Positions 51,342 through 60,327 of a stretch of DNA of 60,934 nucleotides are shown one piece after another. Both the position numbers and the translations under genes were made by a program. The notes beneath the pieces are model-generated. The model was not told the DNA's origin. It did not search any database and saw nothing but the letters and a program-made list of their open reading frames with translations. Positions within the stretch are counted from its first letter, which is position 1. Every line of letters starts with the position of its first letter. Source of the DNA: Paenibacillaceae bacterium ZCTH02-B3 (GTDB taxonomy: Bacteria > Bacillota > Bacilli > Paenibacillales > Paenibacillaceae); assembly GCA_002159065.1 (NCBI GenBank), contig LZRV01000107.1, positions 1-60,934 on the forward strand. The letters are read 5' to 3'.

Positions 51342-52034
51342 ATGGGCGTTTTTCAACGGGTGAAAGATCTGACGAGGGCTTCGATCCATGACCTGCTGGA
51401 CCGACTCGAAGATCCGGTGGTCATGCTGAACCAATACCTGCGCGACATGGAGAAAGAAATCCGTGACGCGGAAGTGACGGTGGCCCGGCAGATGGCGGCC
51501 GAGCGGCGCCTGAAGCAGCGGCTGGACGATGCCGCGCGGCTGAGCGCGGAACGCGAAATGCAGGCCGAGCAAAGCCTGCGCGCCGGCAACGAGCCGCTGG
51601 CCCGCAAGCTTCTGGAAGAGAAGGTTTACTACGATCAGCAAATCGCCGATCTGACGGTGCTGCATGAACAGGCCTGCGCCCAGGTGGGCGAGCTGCAGGC
51701 GCAGCTGCACGAAATGAAAGAGGAATACTACAAACTGCGCAACCGGCGCAACGAGCTGGCGGCCCGCGCGCAGATGGCGAAGGCCCGCAAGCAGCTGGCG
51801 CAGATCAGCTCGGTGCACACCATCGAAAGCGGCCGCGCCGCGGCGGGATTCCAGCGGATGGAGGAAAAAATCCTGCAGATGGAAGCGGAAGCGGACGTGG
51901 CGCGGCTCGCCGCCGGGACGCCGCTGACGGTTCGGCCTCCGGACCTGAGCCCGGAGCGACAGTACCGCGTGGAGCAGGAGCTGGCCGCGCTGAAAAACCG
52001 GATCGCCCCCGCTCCGCCGCAAAACCACGAATAA
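51342..52034 (+). CDS. PspA/IM30-family protein, second copy
   Basis: A 230-residue coiled-coil protein starting [20 protein letters not shown] and containing [18 protein letters not shown], the classical PspA family signature. It is nearer to canonical PspA than the first copy. Its spacing of three bases to pspC shows co-transcription. The gene is followed by a hairpin at 52077 that may reduce expression of the genes downstream. Confidence 0.87.
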   Translation: MGVFQRVKDLTRASIHDLLDRLEDPVVMLNQYLRDMEKEIRDAEVTVARQMAAERRLKQRLDDAARLSAEREMQAEQSLRAGNEPLARKLLEEKVYYDQQIADLTVLHEQACAQVGELQAQLHEMKEEYYKLRNRRNELAARAQMAKARKQLAQISSVHTIESGRAAAGFQRMEEKILQMEAEADVARLAAGTPLTVRPPDLSPERQYRVEQELAALKNRIAPAPPQNHE

Positions 52035-52076
52035 CCGCGTGACGGTCTGACGTTTGCGGGCGATGACCGCACCGCG

Positions 52077-52107
52077 AGCCATAACGGTTTGAACCGTTAT
52101 GGCTTTT
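52077..52107 (+). terminator. Intra-operon hairpin, possible attenuator
   Basis: AGCCATAACGG (52077-52087) pairs perfectly with CCGTTATGGCT (52094-52104) across TTTGAA and is followed by TTT. It stands between the second pspA and the liaF-like gene. Confidence 0.6.
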
Positions 52108-52158
52108 GCGCTGACCGGCGGGATTCGGACATTCCAGGCAGGAGGAGGTACGGCGCCC

Positions 52159-52797
52159 ATGGTTCTGTCCCGCAACGCCATCCTGTTTGCCGCGGCCGCG
52201 CTGTACCTTGCGCTCGGCTTCACGGCGGGCTTTGTCACGGCCAACGCGGCGCTGGTGCTCGCCTTGGGCATCGAGCTGTTCCGCCGCGGGCGGAGCCAGC
52301 GGGGCATCGTGCTCATGGCGGGCGGCGCGCTGGTCATCCTCATCCGGCATTTCGTCCTGTTTTTCGCCCTGATGGTGCTGGCCGCCGCGGTGATTCTGTT
52401 CGAAGCCCGCCGGTCGCCCCCCGGCAGGCTGCCCGGACGGCACGGTTTTTATCTGGCCATGCGCCGGGAGGAGGAAAACTGGGTGCTTCAGCCGTTTTCC
52501 TCCTGGCACCTGATCGGCGACGTGCGCCTGGACCTGACCCGGGCGATGCCGGAGGAGCCGGAAACGGTCATCGCGCTGCAGGGCCTGCTGGGAGATGTCC
52601 ATCTGCTGGTGCCCGAGGACTGGGGCCTGTGGGTCGAAGCCTCGGTGCCCGTCGGCAGGATCAAATGGCAGCACGCTCCGGACGACGCCGGGGTCAACCG
52701 CCTCGTGTGGCGCACGCCGGATTACGAGAACAAGCGGTTCCGGCTTCGTCTGAAGGTGTTCTATCTGGTCGGGGACGTGAAAATCACGCCGGGTTGA
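52159..52797 (+). CDS. liaF: LiaF-like membrane protein
   Basis: A 212-residue protein. Three or four membrane helices occupy the first 85 residues. The C-terminal LiaF domain has HLIGDVRLDLTRA, GLLGDVHLLVPEDWGLWVEA and a final FYLVGDVKITPG, the repeated G-D-V turns of the family. LiaF holds the LiaS kinase off in the absence of envelope stress. GGAGGAGG precedes the ATG at 52159; the frame also starts at 52099 but without a site. Confidence 0.82.
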   Translation: MVLSRNAILFAAAALYLALGFTAGFVTANAALVLALGIELFRRGRSQRGIVLMAGGALVILIRHFVLFFALMVLAAAVILFEARRSPPGRLPGRHGFYLAMRREEENWVLQPFSSWHLIGDVRLDLTRAMPEEPETVIALQGLLGDVHLLVPEDWGLWVEASVPVGRIKWQHAPDDAGVNRLVWRTPDYENKRFRLRLKVFYLVGDVKITPG

Positions 52798-52825
52798 CCC
52801 GGGCGGACGGCGGGGAGGGCAACCC

Positions 52826-54271
52826 TTGGAACCGTTGGAATCGAAGGAAACCGAAAGCCGCAGGTACCACCCTCCGGGGCGTCACAACCCCCTCTGGCGT
52901 CACAATCTCCTGTGGCGGAACATGGGGGAATCGGTCATCTACTCGCTGATCGCCGGCGGCGTTTTCGTCTATCTGCTGTTCAGCTACGGCCTGGCGTCGC
53001 GCGCGGCGCTTTGGACGGATTATCTCTTTTTCGGGCTGACGGCGTGCGGCGCGGCGGTCATCGGGGGACTGGCCTTCGGCTTTTTGCGCGGATACCGGCT
53101 CCGGGGCAGGCTCGAAGACCTGACGGAAGCCATGCGCCAGCTGGAAACGGGAAGCCTCGGCCCGCCCCTGCCGGAGATGGGCGACGACGAGATCGGCAGG
53201 CTGGCCCGGCAGCTGGAGCGGATTCGCCGCAAGTGGGAGGAACAGGTCATGTCGCTGCAGCGGCTCACCGCGAGCCTGGCGGACATGGAAACGCGGGCGC
53301 GGATGAACGCGGCGCTGGAGGAGCGGCAGCGGCTCGCCCGGGAACTGCACGATTCGGTGAGCCAGCAGCTGTTCGCCATTTCCATGACGGCGACGGCGGT
53401 CAGGCGCACCCTGGACCAGGATTTCGAGCGCGCCCGCCGGCAGGTGGAGCTGATCGAGGAGATGGCGGCGGCCGCGCAGTCCGAGATGCGGGCGCTGCTG
53501 CTCCACCTTCGGCCCGTCCAGCTGGCGGGCAAACCGCTGGCGCTGGCGGTGCGGGAGCTCGTGGCGGAAATGCGGGCGAAGGTGCCGATGGAAATCGCGC
53601 TGGACATCGACGAGGACCTGCCGCTCAACCGCGGGGTGGAAAACCATCTTTTCCGCCTGCTGCAGGAAGCAATGTCGAACACGTTCCGCCACGCCCGGGC
53701 GAGCCGGATGGAAATTTTCCTCAAGCGGCGGGGCGACGCGGTGCAGCTCCTGGTGCAGGACAACGGCGTCGGCTTCGATCCCCGCGCCAAGCGCCAGACG
53801 TCGTACGGCTTAACCAACATGGAGGAGCGGGTGAACGAGCTGGGCGGCTCCCTGCACATCGCCAGCGCGCCGGGCAAAGGGACGCGGGTCGACATCCGGG
53901 TTCCGCTGGTAAAAGGCGATGCGCCGCCCGGGACGGCCGCGGGCGGGGATGCGCAGGCGGAGGTGCCTGTTCGTTCGGTTGCGGGCGGGGAAGCTTCGGC
54001 AGTTCCGTCCGCGGACGGGGATGCGCGGGCGGAAGCGCCGGCCGCGGAGGCTGCAGGCGGAAAATCGCCGGGGGAGGCGCAACGCGTGGAGGGCGCGGGC
54101 GGAGAGACGCCGTCGGATGCGCCTGCCGGGGTACCGCCCGCGGGGGCTGCCGGCGGAGGAGCGCATGGCGGGGCGCCCGTCGCGCAGGATGCAGGCGGCA
54201 TGACGAACCCGGACGCCGCAGGCGGCACGAATCATGCGGAAGGCGGCAAGGCGCCGCGGGAAGGAGGCTGA
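52826..54271 (+). CDS. liaS: LiaS-like sensor histidine kinase with long low-complexity tail
   Basis: A 481-residue kinase of the NarL-partner (HisKA_3) type. Two membrane helices (about 40-60 and 70-92) are followed by HAMP, the phosphoacceptor region [15 protein letters not shown] and an ATPase domain with [11 protein letters not shown] and [12 protein letters not shown]. The last 110 residues after IRVPLVKGD are Gly/Ala/Glu/Pro-rich and full of imperfect AGG-x repeats; LiaS proteins normally stop near the end of the ATPase domain. The TTG at 52826 follows GGGGAGGG. A short tandem repeat near the start gives [14 protein letters not shown]. Confidence 0.85.
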   Translation: MEPLESKETESRRYHPPGRHNPLWRHNLLWRNMGESVIYSLIAGGVFVYLLFSYGLASRAALWTDYLFFGLTACGAAVIGGLAFGFLRGYRLRGRLEDLTEAMRQLETGSLGPPLPEMGDDEIGRLARQLERIRRKWEEQVMSLQRLTASLADMETRARMNAALEERQRLARELHDSVSQQLFAISMTATAVRRTLDQDFERARRQVELIEEMAAAAQSEMRALLLHLRPVQLAGKPLALAVRELVAEMRAKVPMEIALDIDEDLPLNRGVENHLFRLLQEAMSNTFRHARASRMEIFLKRRGDAVQLLVQDNGVGFDPRAKRQTSYGLTNMEERVNELGGSLHIASAPGKGTRVDIRVPLVKGDAPPGTAAGGDAQAEVPVRSVAGGEASAVPSADGDARAEAPAAEAAGGKSPGEAQRVEGAGGETPSDAPAGVPPAGAAGGGAHGGAPVAQDAGGMTNPDAAGGTNHAEGGKAPREGG

Positions 54272-54278
54272 AACGGCC

Positions 54279-54926
54279 GTGTCGGATCGCCCGATCACCG
54301 TGCTGATCATCGACGATCATGAAATGGTGCGCATCGGCCTGGCCGCCGTGCTGAACACGGAGGAAGACATCGAGGTCGTGGGCGAGGCGGAAAACGGGGA
54401 AAGCGGGCTTCGCCTGGCCAGGGAATACAAGCCGAACGTCGTGCTCATGGATCTCGTCATGGAGGGCATGGACGGGGTCGAAACGACGCGCCGCATCATG
54501 GAGGAGCTGCCGGACTGCCGAATCATCGTCCTGACCAGCTACTTGGACGACGACAAGGTGTATCCGGTGCTCGAGGCCGGGGCGTTCAGCTATCTGCTGA
54601 AAACCTCCCGCGCATCCGAAATCGCCGACGCCATCCGCGCCGCCGCGCGGGGGCAGTCCGTGCTGGAGCCGCAGGTCGCCGCCAAGATCATGAGCCGGTT
54701 CCGCAAGCCCCAATCCCGGCCGCTGCCCCACGAGGACCTGACGGAGCGGGAAATGGAAGTGCTCAAGCTCCTGGCGCAGGGCAAATCCAACCAGGAAATC
54801 GCGGACGAGCTGTCCATCGGCGTGAAGACGGTGAAATACCACCTGACCAACCTGTTTGCCAAACTGGGCGTGGAGGACCGCACCCAGGCCGCCATCTACG
54901 CCCATCGCCACAAGCTGGCGGACTGA
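54279..54926 (+). CDS. liaR: LiaR-like response regulator (NarL/FixJ type)
   Basis: A 215-residue regulator. The receiver domain has [11 protein letters not shown] and the phosphoacceptor Asp in [12 protein letters not shown]; the C-terminal LuxR-type HTH reads [20 protein letters not shown] with [15 protein letters not shown]. It is the partner of the preceding kinase and, by analogy with LiaR, drives the same operon. The GTG at 54279 follows AAGGAGG by 11 bases. Confidence 0.9.
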   Translation: MSDRPITVLIIDDHEMVRIGLAAVLNTEEDIEVVGEAENGESGLRLAREYKPNVVLMDLVMEGMDGVETTRRIMEELPDCRIIVLTSYLDDDKVYPVLEAGAFSYLLKTSRASEIADAIRAAARGQSVLEPQVAAKIMSRFRKPQSRPLPHEDLTEREMEVLKLLAQGKSNQEIADELSIGVKTVKYHLTNLFAKLGVEDRTQAAIYAHRHKLAD

Positions 54927-54997
54927 GCGGCCAGCAGTCCTGTATACCGGGCGCAGGCCGGGCTTCAGCCCGCCGGAACCCGGACGAATGAACCTGA

Positions 54998-55184
54998 CGG
55001 ACATATGGTCCGTTGCAATCCGAAAAACGGCCCATCCAAAATTCCAACGGACATATGGTCCGCAAGAAGCTCCGCTGTGCAGGTGAAACCGTTTCCTCCA
55101 ATGGCCGCGGGCGTTCTTGCGGACTGGATGTCCGTTGCGTTTTCGCAGAGCCGTTTTTTTCGATTCTAACGGACCATATGTCCG
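54998..55184. repeat. Palindromic intergenic repeat element (four CGGAC-N5-GTCCG units)
   Basis: CGGACATATGGTCCG occurs at 54998-55012 and 55048-55062. CGGACTGGATGTCCG occurs at 55120-55134 and CGGACCATATGTCCG at 55170-55184. Each is itself an inverted repeat; the pairs are both spaced 50 bases and the right half resembles the reverse complement of the left half. The whole forms a large imperfect stem of some 65 bases per arm around a unique core. It looks like a MITE-like or structured intergenic element. Confidence 0.7.
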
Positions 55185-55343
55185 TTTGCGTTTGCCAGCC
55201 GCCGCCGGCCGAAAACAATCCGGCGCCGAACATTCGGTTCGGCGCCGGTTTTCCGTCGCATGTGTCGTCATATCGCAACCGCAAAAGTTGTTTCCGGCGC
55301 CCGGCGCTCCTGACCGGGCCGGTTTCCGCCGGATTCATCCGGG

Positions 55344-55577
55344 TCACCGGTATTCCTCGTGATCATCCACGGCGTCGTAGAAGTAATCGTCCGGGTCGGG
55401 CACGTAGTCCGGATCCAGATAATCTTCTTCCCTGGCCCAGACGTAGTCGTATCCGGGGGTAAGTCCGGGCGGGACGGAGGATGCCTTGCCAGGCCGTTTG
55501 GATTCCGACGGGTTGCGTGGGGTGCGGTTTGCACGGTTGCCGGATTCGCTTATGCGCTTGTTCCGTTTTTCCGTCAT
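55344..55577 (-). CDS. Small hypothetical protein, basic N terminus and acidic C terminus
   Basis: A 77-residue protein starting at an ATG at 55577 with AAGGTGAGGG upstream. The first half is rich in Arg, Lys, Asn and Ser. The second half is acidic and tyrosine-rich (LDPDYVPDPDDYFYDAVDDH). It has no membrane segment or cysteine. I do not recognise it; strong charge polarity and a good start make it a plausible real gene. Confidence 0.45.
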   Translation of the reverse strand: MTEKRNKRISESGNRANRTPRNPSESKRPGKASSVPPGLTPGYDYVWAREEDYLDPDYVPDPDDYFYDAVDDHEEYR

Positions 55578-56151
55578 GTTCACCCTCACCTTTCTGCTTG
55601 AGATTTTGAAGACATCCGCAGTATTCGTCCAAAGGCGGCCGGACAATCTTCGAAGCCCGGCGGCGTCACGACCCGGTTGACATGGATTTTACAAGTTGTA
55701 TAAAAAATGTTAGCGCATTTCGGACCGGGATGCAAATGGCAGGAACGGAAACCGCCGCGGCTTTGATTTTAGTATCCGCCATTTTTCGCGGTTTTTCCAC
55801 CGACTTCGCTACCAGGATTGTGAATTTTCTGAGAAAAGAGAAGTTTCTTTGCAAGAGGCGGGAGAATCGGGGTGAGGAGTGCCGTCGCCGCCGGAATGGC
55901 GTTCGTCCCTGACCTGGCGGAACCGCGATTTGGCGCCGTGACGATTGCGACCCCGGTTTAAACTGTTCCGTTCCGCAGGCGGGCCAAACGCATTGACGTC
56001 GGCGGTGACCGCTTCCTTTTCGCCCACGGTGCCTTTTTCCACAAAACCACCGTCAGATGATCCGGATGATCCGGATCCTTCGGACTTGATGGTTTTTGTC
56101 GATCAACGCGCGGATTCATTTTTTTTCAATGCTCCGGCAAAGTTTTGGATT
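55578..56151. other. AT-richer gap without a supported gene
   Basis: Short open frames exist on both strands (for example 55682-55912 plus and 55666-55854 minus) but have no ribosome binding site or recognisable motif. Base composition is more AT-rich than the flanks, as in the HisD-like gene to the right. The unit GATGATCCG is repeated in tandem near 56056-56075. Confidence 0.4.
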
Positions 56152-56176
56152 TAATACCATGGTTTCCATGTTATTA
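56152..56176. promoter_or_regulatory. Inverted repeat upstream of the HisD-like gene, candidate operator
   Basis: TAATACCATGG (56152-56162) and CCATGTTATTA (56166-56176) are inverted copies with one mismatch and a TTT centre. It overlaps the best promoter-like sequence (TTGGAT at 56145). Confidence 0.45.
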
Positions 56177-56319
56177 TGTGTGTGACCTGATTTCGCAGCG
56201 GCTTCCAACCCGGACCGGTCATATCAACGGCATTCATGGCGAAAAATCTTGCTGATCACGCACGGGTTCCCCGGCGTTTATCAGCGCGCGCCTGTCAGTC
56301 ATGCAAAGGAGGATGCGGG

Positions 56320-57630
56320 ATGATTTACCATTATCACGAGCTGACCCCAGATCAGTTGGACCGGCTGAAATACCGTTCCAGCAGCCGCATTATTCATGAT
56401 GAAACTTTTGCAAAAGTGTCGAAAGTGATGGAAGACGTTAGAAAATTCGGAGACCGTGCAATATTGGCCGCGACGAAAGAATTTGACCGTGTGGATCTCG
56501 GTCGCATTGAAGTATCCGATGCGGAATTTGAACATGCGTGGCATTCGCTTGATCCTGTTGTCATCGAAAGCCTGAAAGAGGCGATCCAGAACCATTTTGA
56601 ATAAAACAAACGGTTGTCTCCTCCGAAGCTTCAGATCGAGCAGCTGGGAAACGGCATTTTGGCGGGCAGGAAAGCCGTCCCTTTGGAAAGGGTCGGATTA
56701 TATGTCCCCTGCGGCAAAGGCGCCTACCCTTCGTCGTTTATTACGATTGCTGTTCCGGCGATAGTGGCCGGTGTGCCTGATATCCAGGTTGTCGTTCCGC
56801 CCAACCCCGATGGAAGCGTTGATGCGGCTCTTCTCGCGGTTGCCAGGATTTTGGGGATACGCCGGGTGTTCAGGGGAAACGGCGTGGCGTGCATCGCCGC
56901 GTATGCTTTTGGGACCGAAACGATCAAGAAAGTCGACAAAATTGTTGGACCGGGCGGTCCGTTTATTGTGGCGGCCCAAATGAAAGCCCAATTGGAAGGC
57001 GTTTCCGTAGGTCTCTTGTACGGGCCGTCGGAATGCATGATTATCGTGGACGATTCCGCCGATCCGGAATTGGTGGCGGCTGATTTGATCAATGAGGCCG
57101 AGCATGGCATGGAGAGTTCCGCCATTCTTCTCACCGATTCCGTGACGCTGGCCCGGAACGTGGAGAAAGCCGTTCGTGAGCAGCTGGAATTATTGCCGGA
57201 AGACAGAAGAAAATATGCCGAGCGGTCTCTCTGCGTCAATGGCGGAATTATTATTGTGGAGGATCTGGATCAGGCGATTGAAGTGGCAAATGACTGGGGG
57301 AACGAACATATCCAGATTGTTACCGGAGATCCATGGGAGGTAGCCAATCGAATCAACAGCGCTTCGGAGCTTTTGATCGGTCAGCATACCACGTTCTCCG
57401 CCATCAGCTACGCGATCGGAGTGCCGGCCTGTTTGCCGACGGGGCAGTTTTCGAAAATTTATTCCGGTGTTACCGTGGATACCTATCTTCGTTACAGCGC
57501 AGTTACCCAATTGGATCGGGAAGGATTGCAAAATTTGTCCCGAACCATAAGCACGCTGGCAAAGTACGAAGGTTTTCCCGCACACGACCGTTCCATAGAG
57601 ATCAGAAAATCCAAGGGAGTTATAAAGTAA
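56320..57630 (+). pseudogene. HisD-family dehydrogenase interrupted by one in-frame stop
   Basis: A histidinol-dehydrogenase-family gene of 437 codons. AAAGGAGG lies seven bases before the ATG. The frame is uninterrupted except for TAA at 56602-56604, after IQNHFE; the same frame resumes at once with NKRLSPPKLQIEQLGNG. A single C-to-T change from CAA would explain it. Key residues are intact downstream: GPSECMIIVDD, NEAEHGMESSA (zinc ligands) and GNEHIQI. The paralogue may oxidise another polyol, as HpsN does with sulfopropanediol. Codon use is visibly more AT-rich than that of the neighbours, a sign of transfer. Confidence 0.8.
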
Positions 57631-57737
57631 AACGAACGAAGCGGCGCGAAACCGCGCAAGCGTCTTCCGGCGACATGGCTGCGGGTTTTGCGCTCCGAAC
57701 CCTGTTCGGTACCTTTTGGCTGAGTGACTGTGGATGG

Positions 57738-57766
57738 TTGACAGGAAAATACCAATCTTGTATATT
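57738..57766 (+). promoter_or_regulatory. Near-consensus sigma-A promoter before the pilus operon
   Basis: TTGACA (57738-57743), 17-base spacer, TATATT (57761-57766): the strongest promoter match in the window. Confidence 0.75.
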
Positions 57767-57772
57767 GGTGAC

Positions 57773-57847
57773 AAAAGCATACGAATGTTGTTGCGAGCGG
57801 AAGCACCGCAGCTTGGGCGTCTGTAACGCCGGGTTGCGGTGCTTTTT
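57773..57847 (+). ncRNA. Predicted short leader or small RNA ending at a terminator
   Basis: A transcript starting about seven bases after the -10 would run some 75 nucleotides to the T run of the hairpin at 57802-57847. No ribosome binding site or reading frame of note lies in it. It could be a stand-alone small RNA or an attenuated leader of the cpaE gene. Confidence 0.35.
57802..57847 (+). terminator. Terminator or attenuator upstream of cpaE
   Basis: AGCACCGCA (57802-57810) pairs perfectly with TGCGGTGCT (57835-57843), followed by TTTTG. It lies between the strong promoter and the pilus genes. Confidence 0.65.
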
Positions 57848-57899
57848 GTCTGTCGGGGCATGAGCCGGTGCCATGCCCCGGAAGGAGGTGCATGGCGGG

Positions 57900-59051
57900 A
57901 TGCGTGTCGTGCTGGCGGCGGAACATCCGGTTTACGCGGCCAAGCTGGCCTCTTATCTGCGGGAGGCGGAACCGGGCTGGGAGGTGGCCGCGTGCACCCA
58001 TGAGCTGGCCCTGCGAATGGTCCTTCGCGAAGCCGGACGGGTCGATGTGCTCGTCGCGCCTCCCGCATGGCTGAAGGGATTGGGGGAGCAGGCGGCTTTC
58101 GCGGCAGCGCGTCTGGCCCTGGTGGAACAACCCGGGCTAGGCGAAGGCGAGCGGGAACTCATGCAATATCAGCCGCTGCCCGGGCTTCACGCGGCCATAC
58201 GGGAGACGGCGGAGCTCGCAAGGGGAGGAAGCGGGGGCGCGGGCGGAAACGCAAGCCTTCCGCTGGTCACCGTTGTTTCCGCGTCGGGAGGAGCGGGGAA
58301 AACGACCTTGGCGCTCAATCTGGTCCGGCAGGCGGGGGAGCGGGGGCTTCGGACATTCTATCTCAATCTGGAGGCGGTAAGCGGGATTGAGCCATGGCTG
58401 GGACAGGAACACCCGGACAGCCTGACGCGCCTTTTGTATGCCTTGAAATCTCGCCCGGAGCAATGGCAGGAAGAATGGAAGCGCCTGTGCCGATACCGTG
58501 ACCGGCTCATGGCCGACGCGCTCGATTGCCCGGACCGTCCCGACGAGCGGCTGGCGATGACGCCGGACACGCTGGACAGGCTGCTTGAAGCGGTGGCCGC
58601 CGGCGGATACGACTGGATTGTGGCCGACCCGGACTGCGGGGCGGGAGACTGGCATTTCCGGCTTCTGGAACGAAGCCGGTGCGTGGTCTGGCTGGTGACG
58701 GAGGATATCCAGGGGGTGCACAAGGCGGCCAAGCTGTTTCGGTGCTGGGTGGAACGGAATCCTTCCCTTTCCGCGCGGACCTGGTTCGTCAGCAGCAAGC
58801 GGGTGGGAGGGTTGCGGCCCCGAGAGGAGGATGCGCCGTGGAGGGCCGCGGACCGCGTCTGGCCGCTGCCCGGGAAAGGACCGGCGGCGGCGCTTCCCTA
58901 CATCTCATCCTGGAAGACGCTCGATCATCCCGGACGCCTTCTGGACGAGCCAGCCTTTCAGGAAGCGACAGGGAAGCTGATGGATCTTCTGGGGATGCGG
59001 AAAGGGGGAGTCCGGCATGCGCACGGAGCTCTCGCAGGCGGAACTGGCTGA
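57900..59051 (+). CDS. CpaE-like P-loop ATPase of a Tad/Flp pilus system
   Basis: A 383-residue protein. The N-terminal 115 residues form a receiver-like domain without an obvious phosphoacceptor. Then comes a MinD/ParA-type ATPase with SASGGAGKTTLALNL (deviant Walker A) and DWIVADPDCGAGD. In Tad systems CpaE/TadZ places the secretion apparatus. AAGGAGGTG lies nine bases before the ATG at 57900. The 3' end overlaps the next gene by 35 bases. Confidence 0.78.
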   Translation: MRVVLAAEHPVYAAKLASYLREAEPGWEVAACTHELALRMVLREAGRVDVLVAPPAWLKGLGEQAAFAAARLALVEQPGLGEGERELMQYQPLPGLHAAIRETAELARGGSGGAGGNASLPLVTVVSASGGAGKTTLALNLVRQAGERGLRTFYLNLEAVSGIEPWLGQEHPDSLTRLLYALKSRPEQWQEEWKRLCRYRDRLMADALDCPDRPDERLAMTPDTLDRLLEAVAAGGYDWIVADPDCGAGDWHFRLLERSRCVVWLVTEDIQGVHKAAKLFRCWVERNPSLSARTWFVSSKRVGGLRPREEDAPWRAADRVWPLPGKGPAAALPYISSWKTLDHPGRLLDEPAFQEATGKLMDLLGMRKGGVRHAHGALAGGTG

Positions 59052-60327
59052 ATTGCGGGATGCGGTGCGCGCCCGGCTGCCGTGGGACCGGGAGGTCAGC
59101 GACGAGGAGCTGTACCGGCAGATCGAGCAGGCGCTTCGCGGCAGCGGACGGGCGGGCCGGCTGACGGCGGAACAGTTCGCGGCGGCGGTGAAGCGGCTGT
59201 TCCACGCGTTCCGCGGCCTGGACGCGCTGCAGCCGCTGCTCGAAGATCCGGAAATTACGGAAATCATGGTCAACGATTACGACGAAATTTTTGTCGAGCG
59301 CAAAGGGGTCATCGAGCGGGCGCCCGTGGCGTTTGAAAGCCGGGAAAGGCTCGAGGAACTGATCCGGAAGTTGGTGGGACGGGTGAACCGGATCGTGAAC
59401 GAGACGTCGCCGATCGTGGACGCCCGCCTGCCGGACGGTTCGCGCCTGCACGTGGTGCTGCCGCCCGTCGCCCTGAAGGGGCCGACGGTGACGATCCGCC
59501 GCTTCCCCGCCAAGCCGATGCGGATGGAAGACCTGATCGCCGCCGGATCCATCACCCGGGAAGCGGCGGATTTTCTGGGCCGGTTGGTAAAGGCCAAATA
59601 CAACATCTTCATCAGCGGAGGCACCGGTTCCGGGAAGACCACCTTTCTGAACGCCCTGGCCGGCTCTATCCCCGCGGACGAACGGGTGATCACCATCGAA
59701 GACGCCGCCGAACTGCAAATCCGGAACGTCCCGAACCTGGTTTCCCTCGAGACGCGGGACGCCAACAGTGAAGGCAAGGGACGGATCGGCATCCGGGAGC
59801 TGATCCGCGCGTCGCTGCGCATGCGGCCGGACCGCATCATTGTCGGCGAAGTGAGGGGCGCGGAAGCCCTGGACATGCTGCAGGCGATGAACACCGGCCA
59901 TGAAGGAAGCATGTCCACCGGGCATGCGAACAGCGTGCGGGATATGCTTTCGCGGCTGGAGACGATGGTATTGGCGGCGGAAGAAGTGCCGCTGTCCGCG
60001 ATCCGCCGGCAGATCGCCTCGGCCATCGACATCATGGTGCATCTCAGCCGCTTCCGCGACCGCAGCCGCAGGGTGGCGGAAATTTGCGAAGTGGCGGGCT
60101 GCGAATTCGGGGAAATCGAACTCAGGACGCTGTTTCGGTTCGAGGAGGATGCCGGCGGCGGGAAAGACGGTCCGGATCCGGACGCGCCGGCGCAACCCGG
60201 CAAGGCGGTGTCCGGACGTCTGGTCAAGGTCGGGCAGCTCAGCCGCATCCGGAAACTGACGTTCGCGGGATTCGGAATGCCGGGAGAGGATGCGGCGGCG
60301 GCCAAGCGGGGGCTGACAGGCACATGA
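59017..60327 (+). CDS. cpaF: CpaF/TadA-type secretion ATPase
   Basis: A 436-residue type II/IV secretion ATPase. Walker A is SGGTGSGKTTFLNAL (about residues 200-214), Walker B region RPDRIIVGEVRGAEA, histidine box TGHEGSMSTGHANS. It powers assembly of Flp-type pili or a related machine. It overlaps cpaE by 35 bases and the next gene by ATGA, so the three form a tight operon. Confidence 0.9.
   Translation: MRTELSQAELAELRDAVRARLPWDREVSDEELYRQIEQALRGSGRAGRLTAEQFAAAVKRLFHAFRGLDALQPLLEDPEITEIMVNDYDEIFVERKGVIERAPVAFESRERLEELIRKLVGRVNRIVNETSPIVDARLPDGSRLHVVLPPVALKGPTVTIRRFPAKPMRMEDLIAAGSITREAADFLGRLVKAKYNIFISGGTGSGKTTFLNALAGSIPADERVITIEDAAELQIRNVPNLVSLETRDANSEGKGRIGIRELIRASLRMRPDRIIVGEVRGAEALDMLQAMNTGHEGSMSTGHANSVRDMLSRLETMVLAAEEVPLSAIRRQIASAIDIMVHLSRFRDRSRRVAEICEVAGCEFGEIELRTLFRFEEDAGGGKDGPDPDAPAQPGKAVSGRLVKVGQLSRIRKLTFAGFGMPGEDAAAAKRGLTGT

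Noticed and set aside
54998-55184. CRISPR array
   Set aside because: Units are 15 bases, palindromic and in opposite orientations; spacers are not of uniform kind and no cas genes are present.
55682-55912. 76-codon open frame with a hydrophobic stretch
   Set aside because: No ribosome binding site, no motif, overlaps an equally open minus-strand frame in an AT-richer gap.
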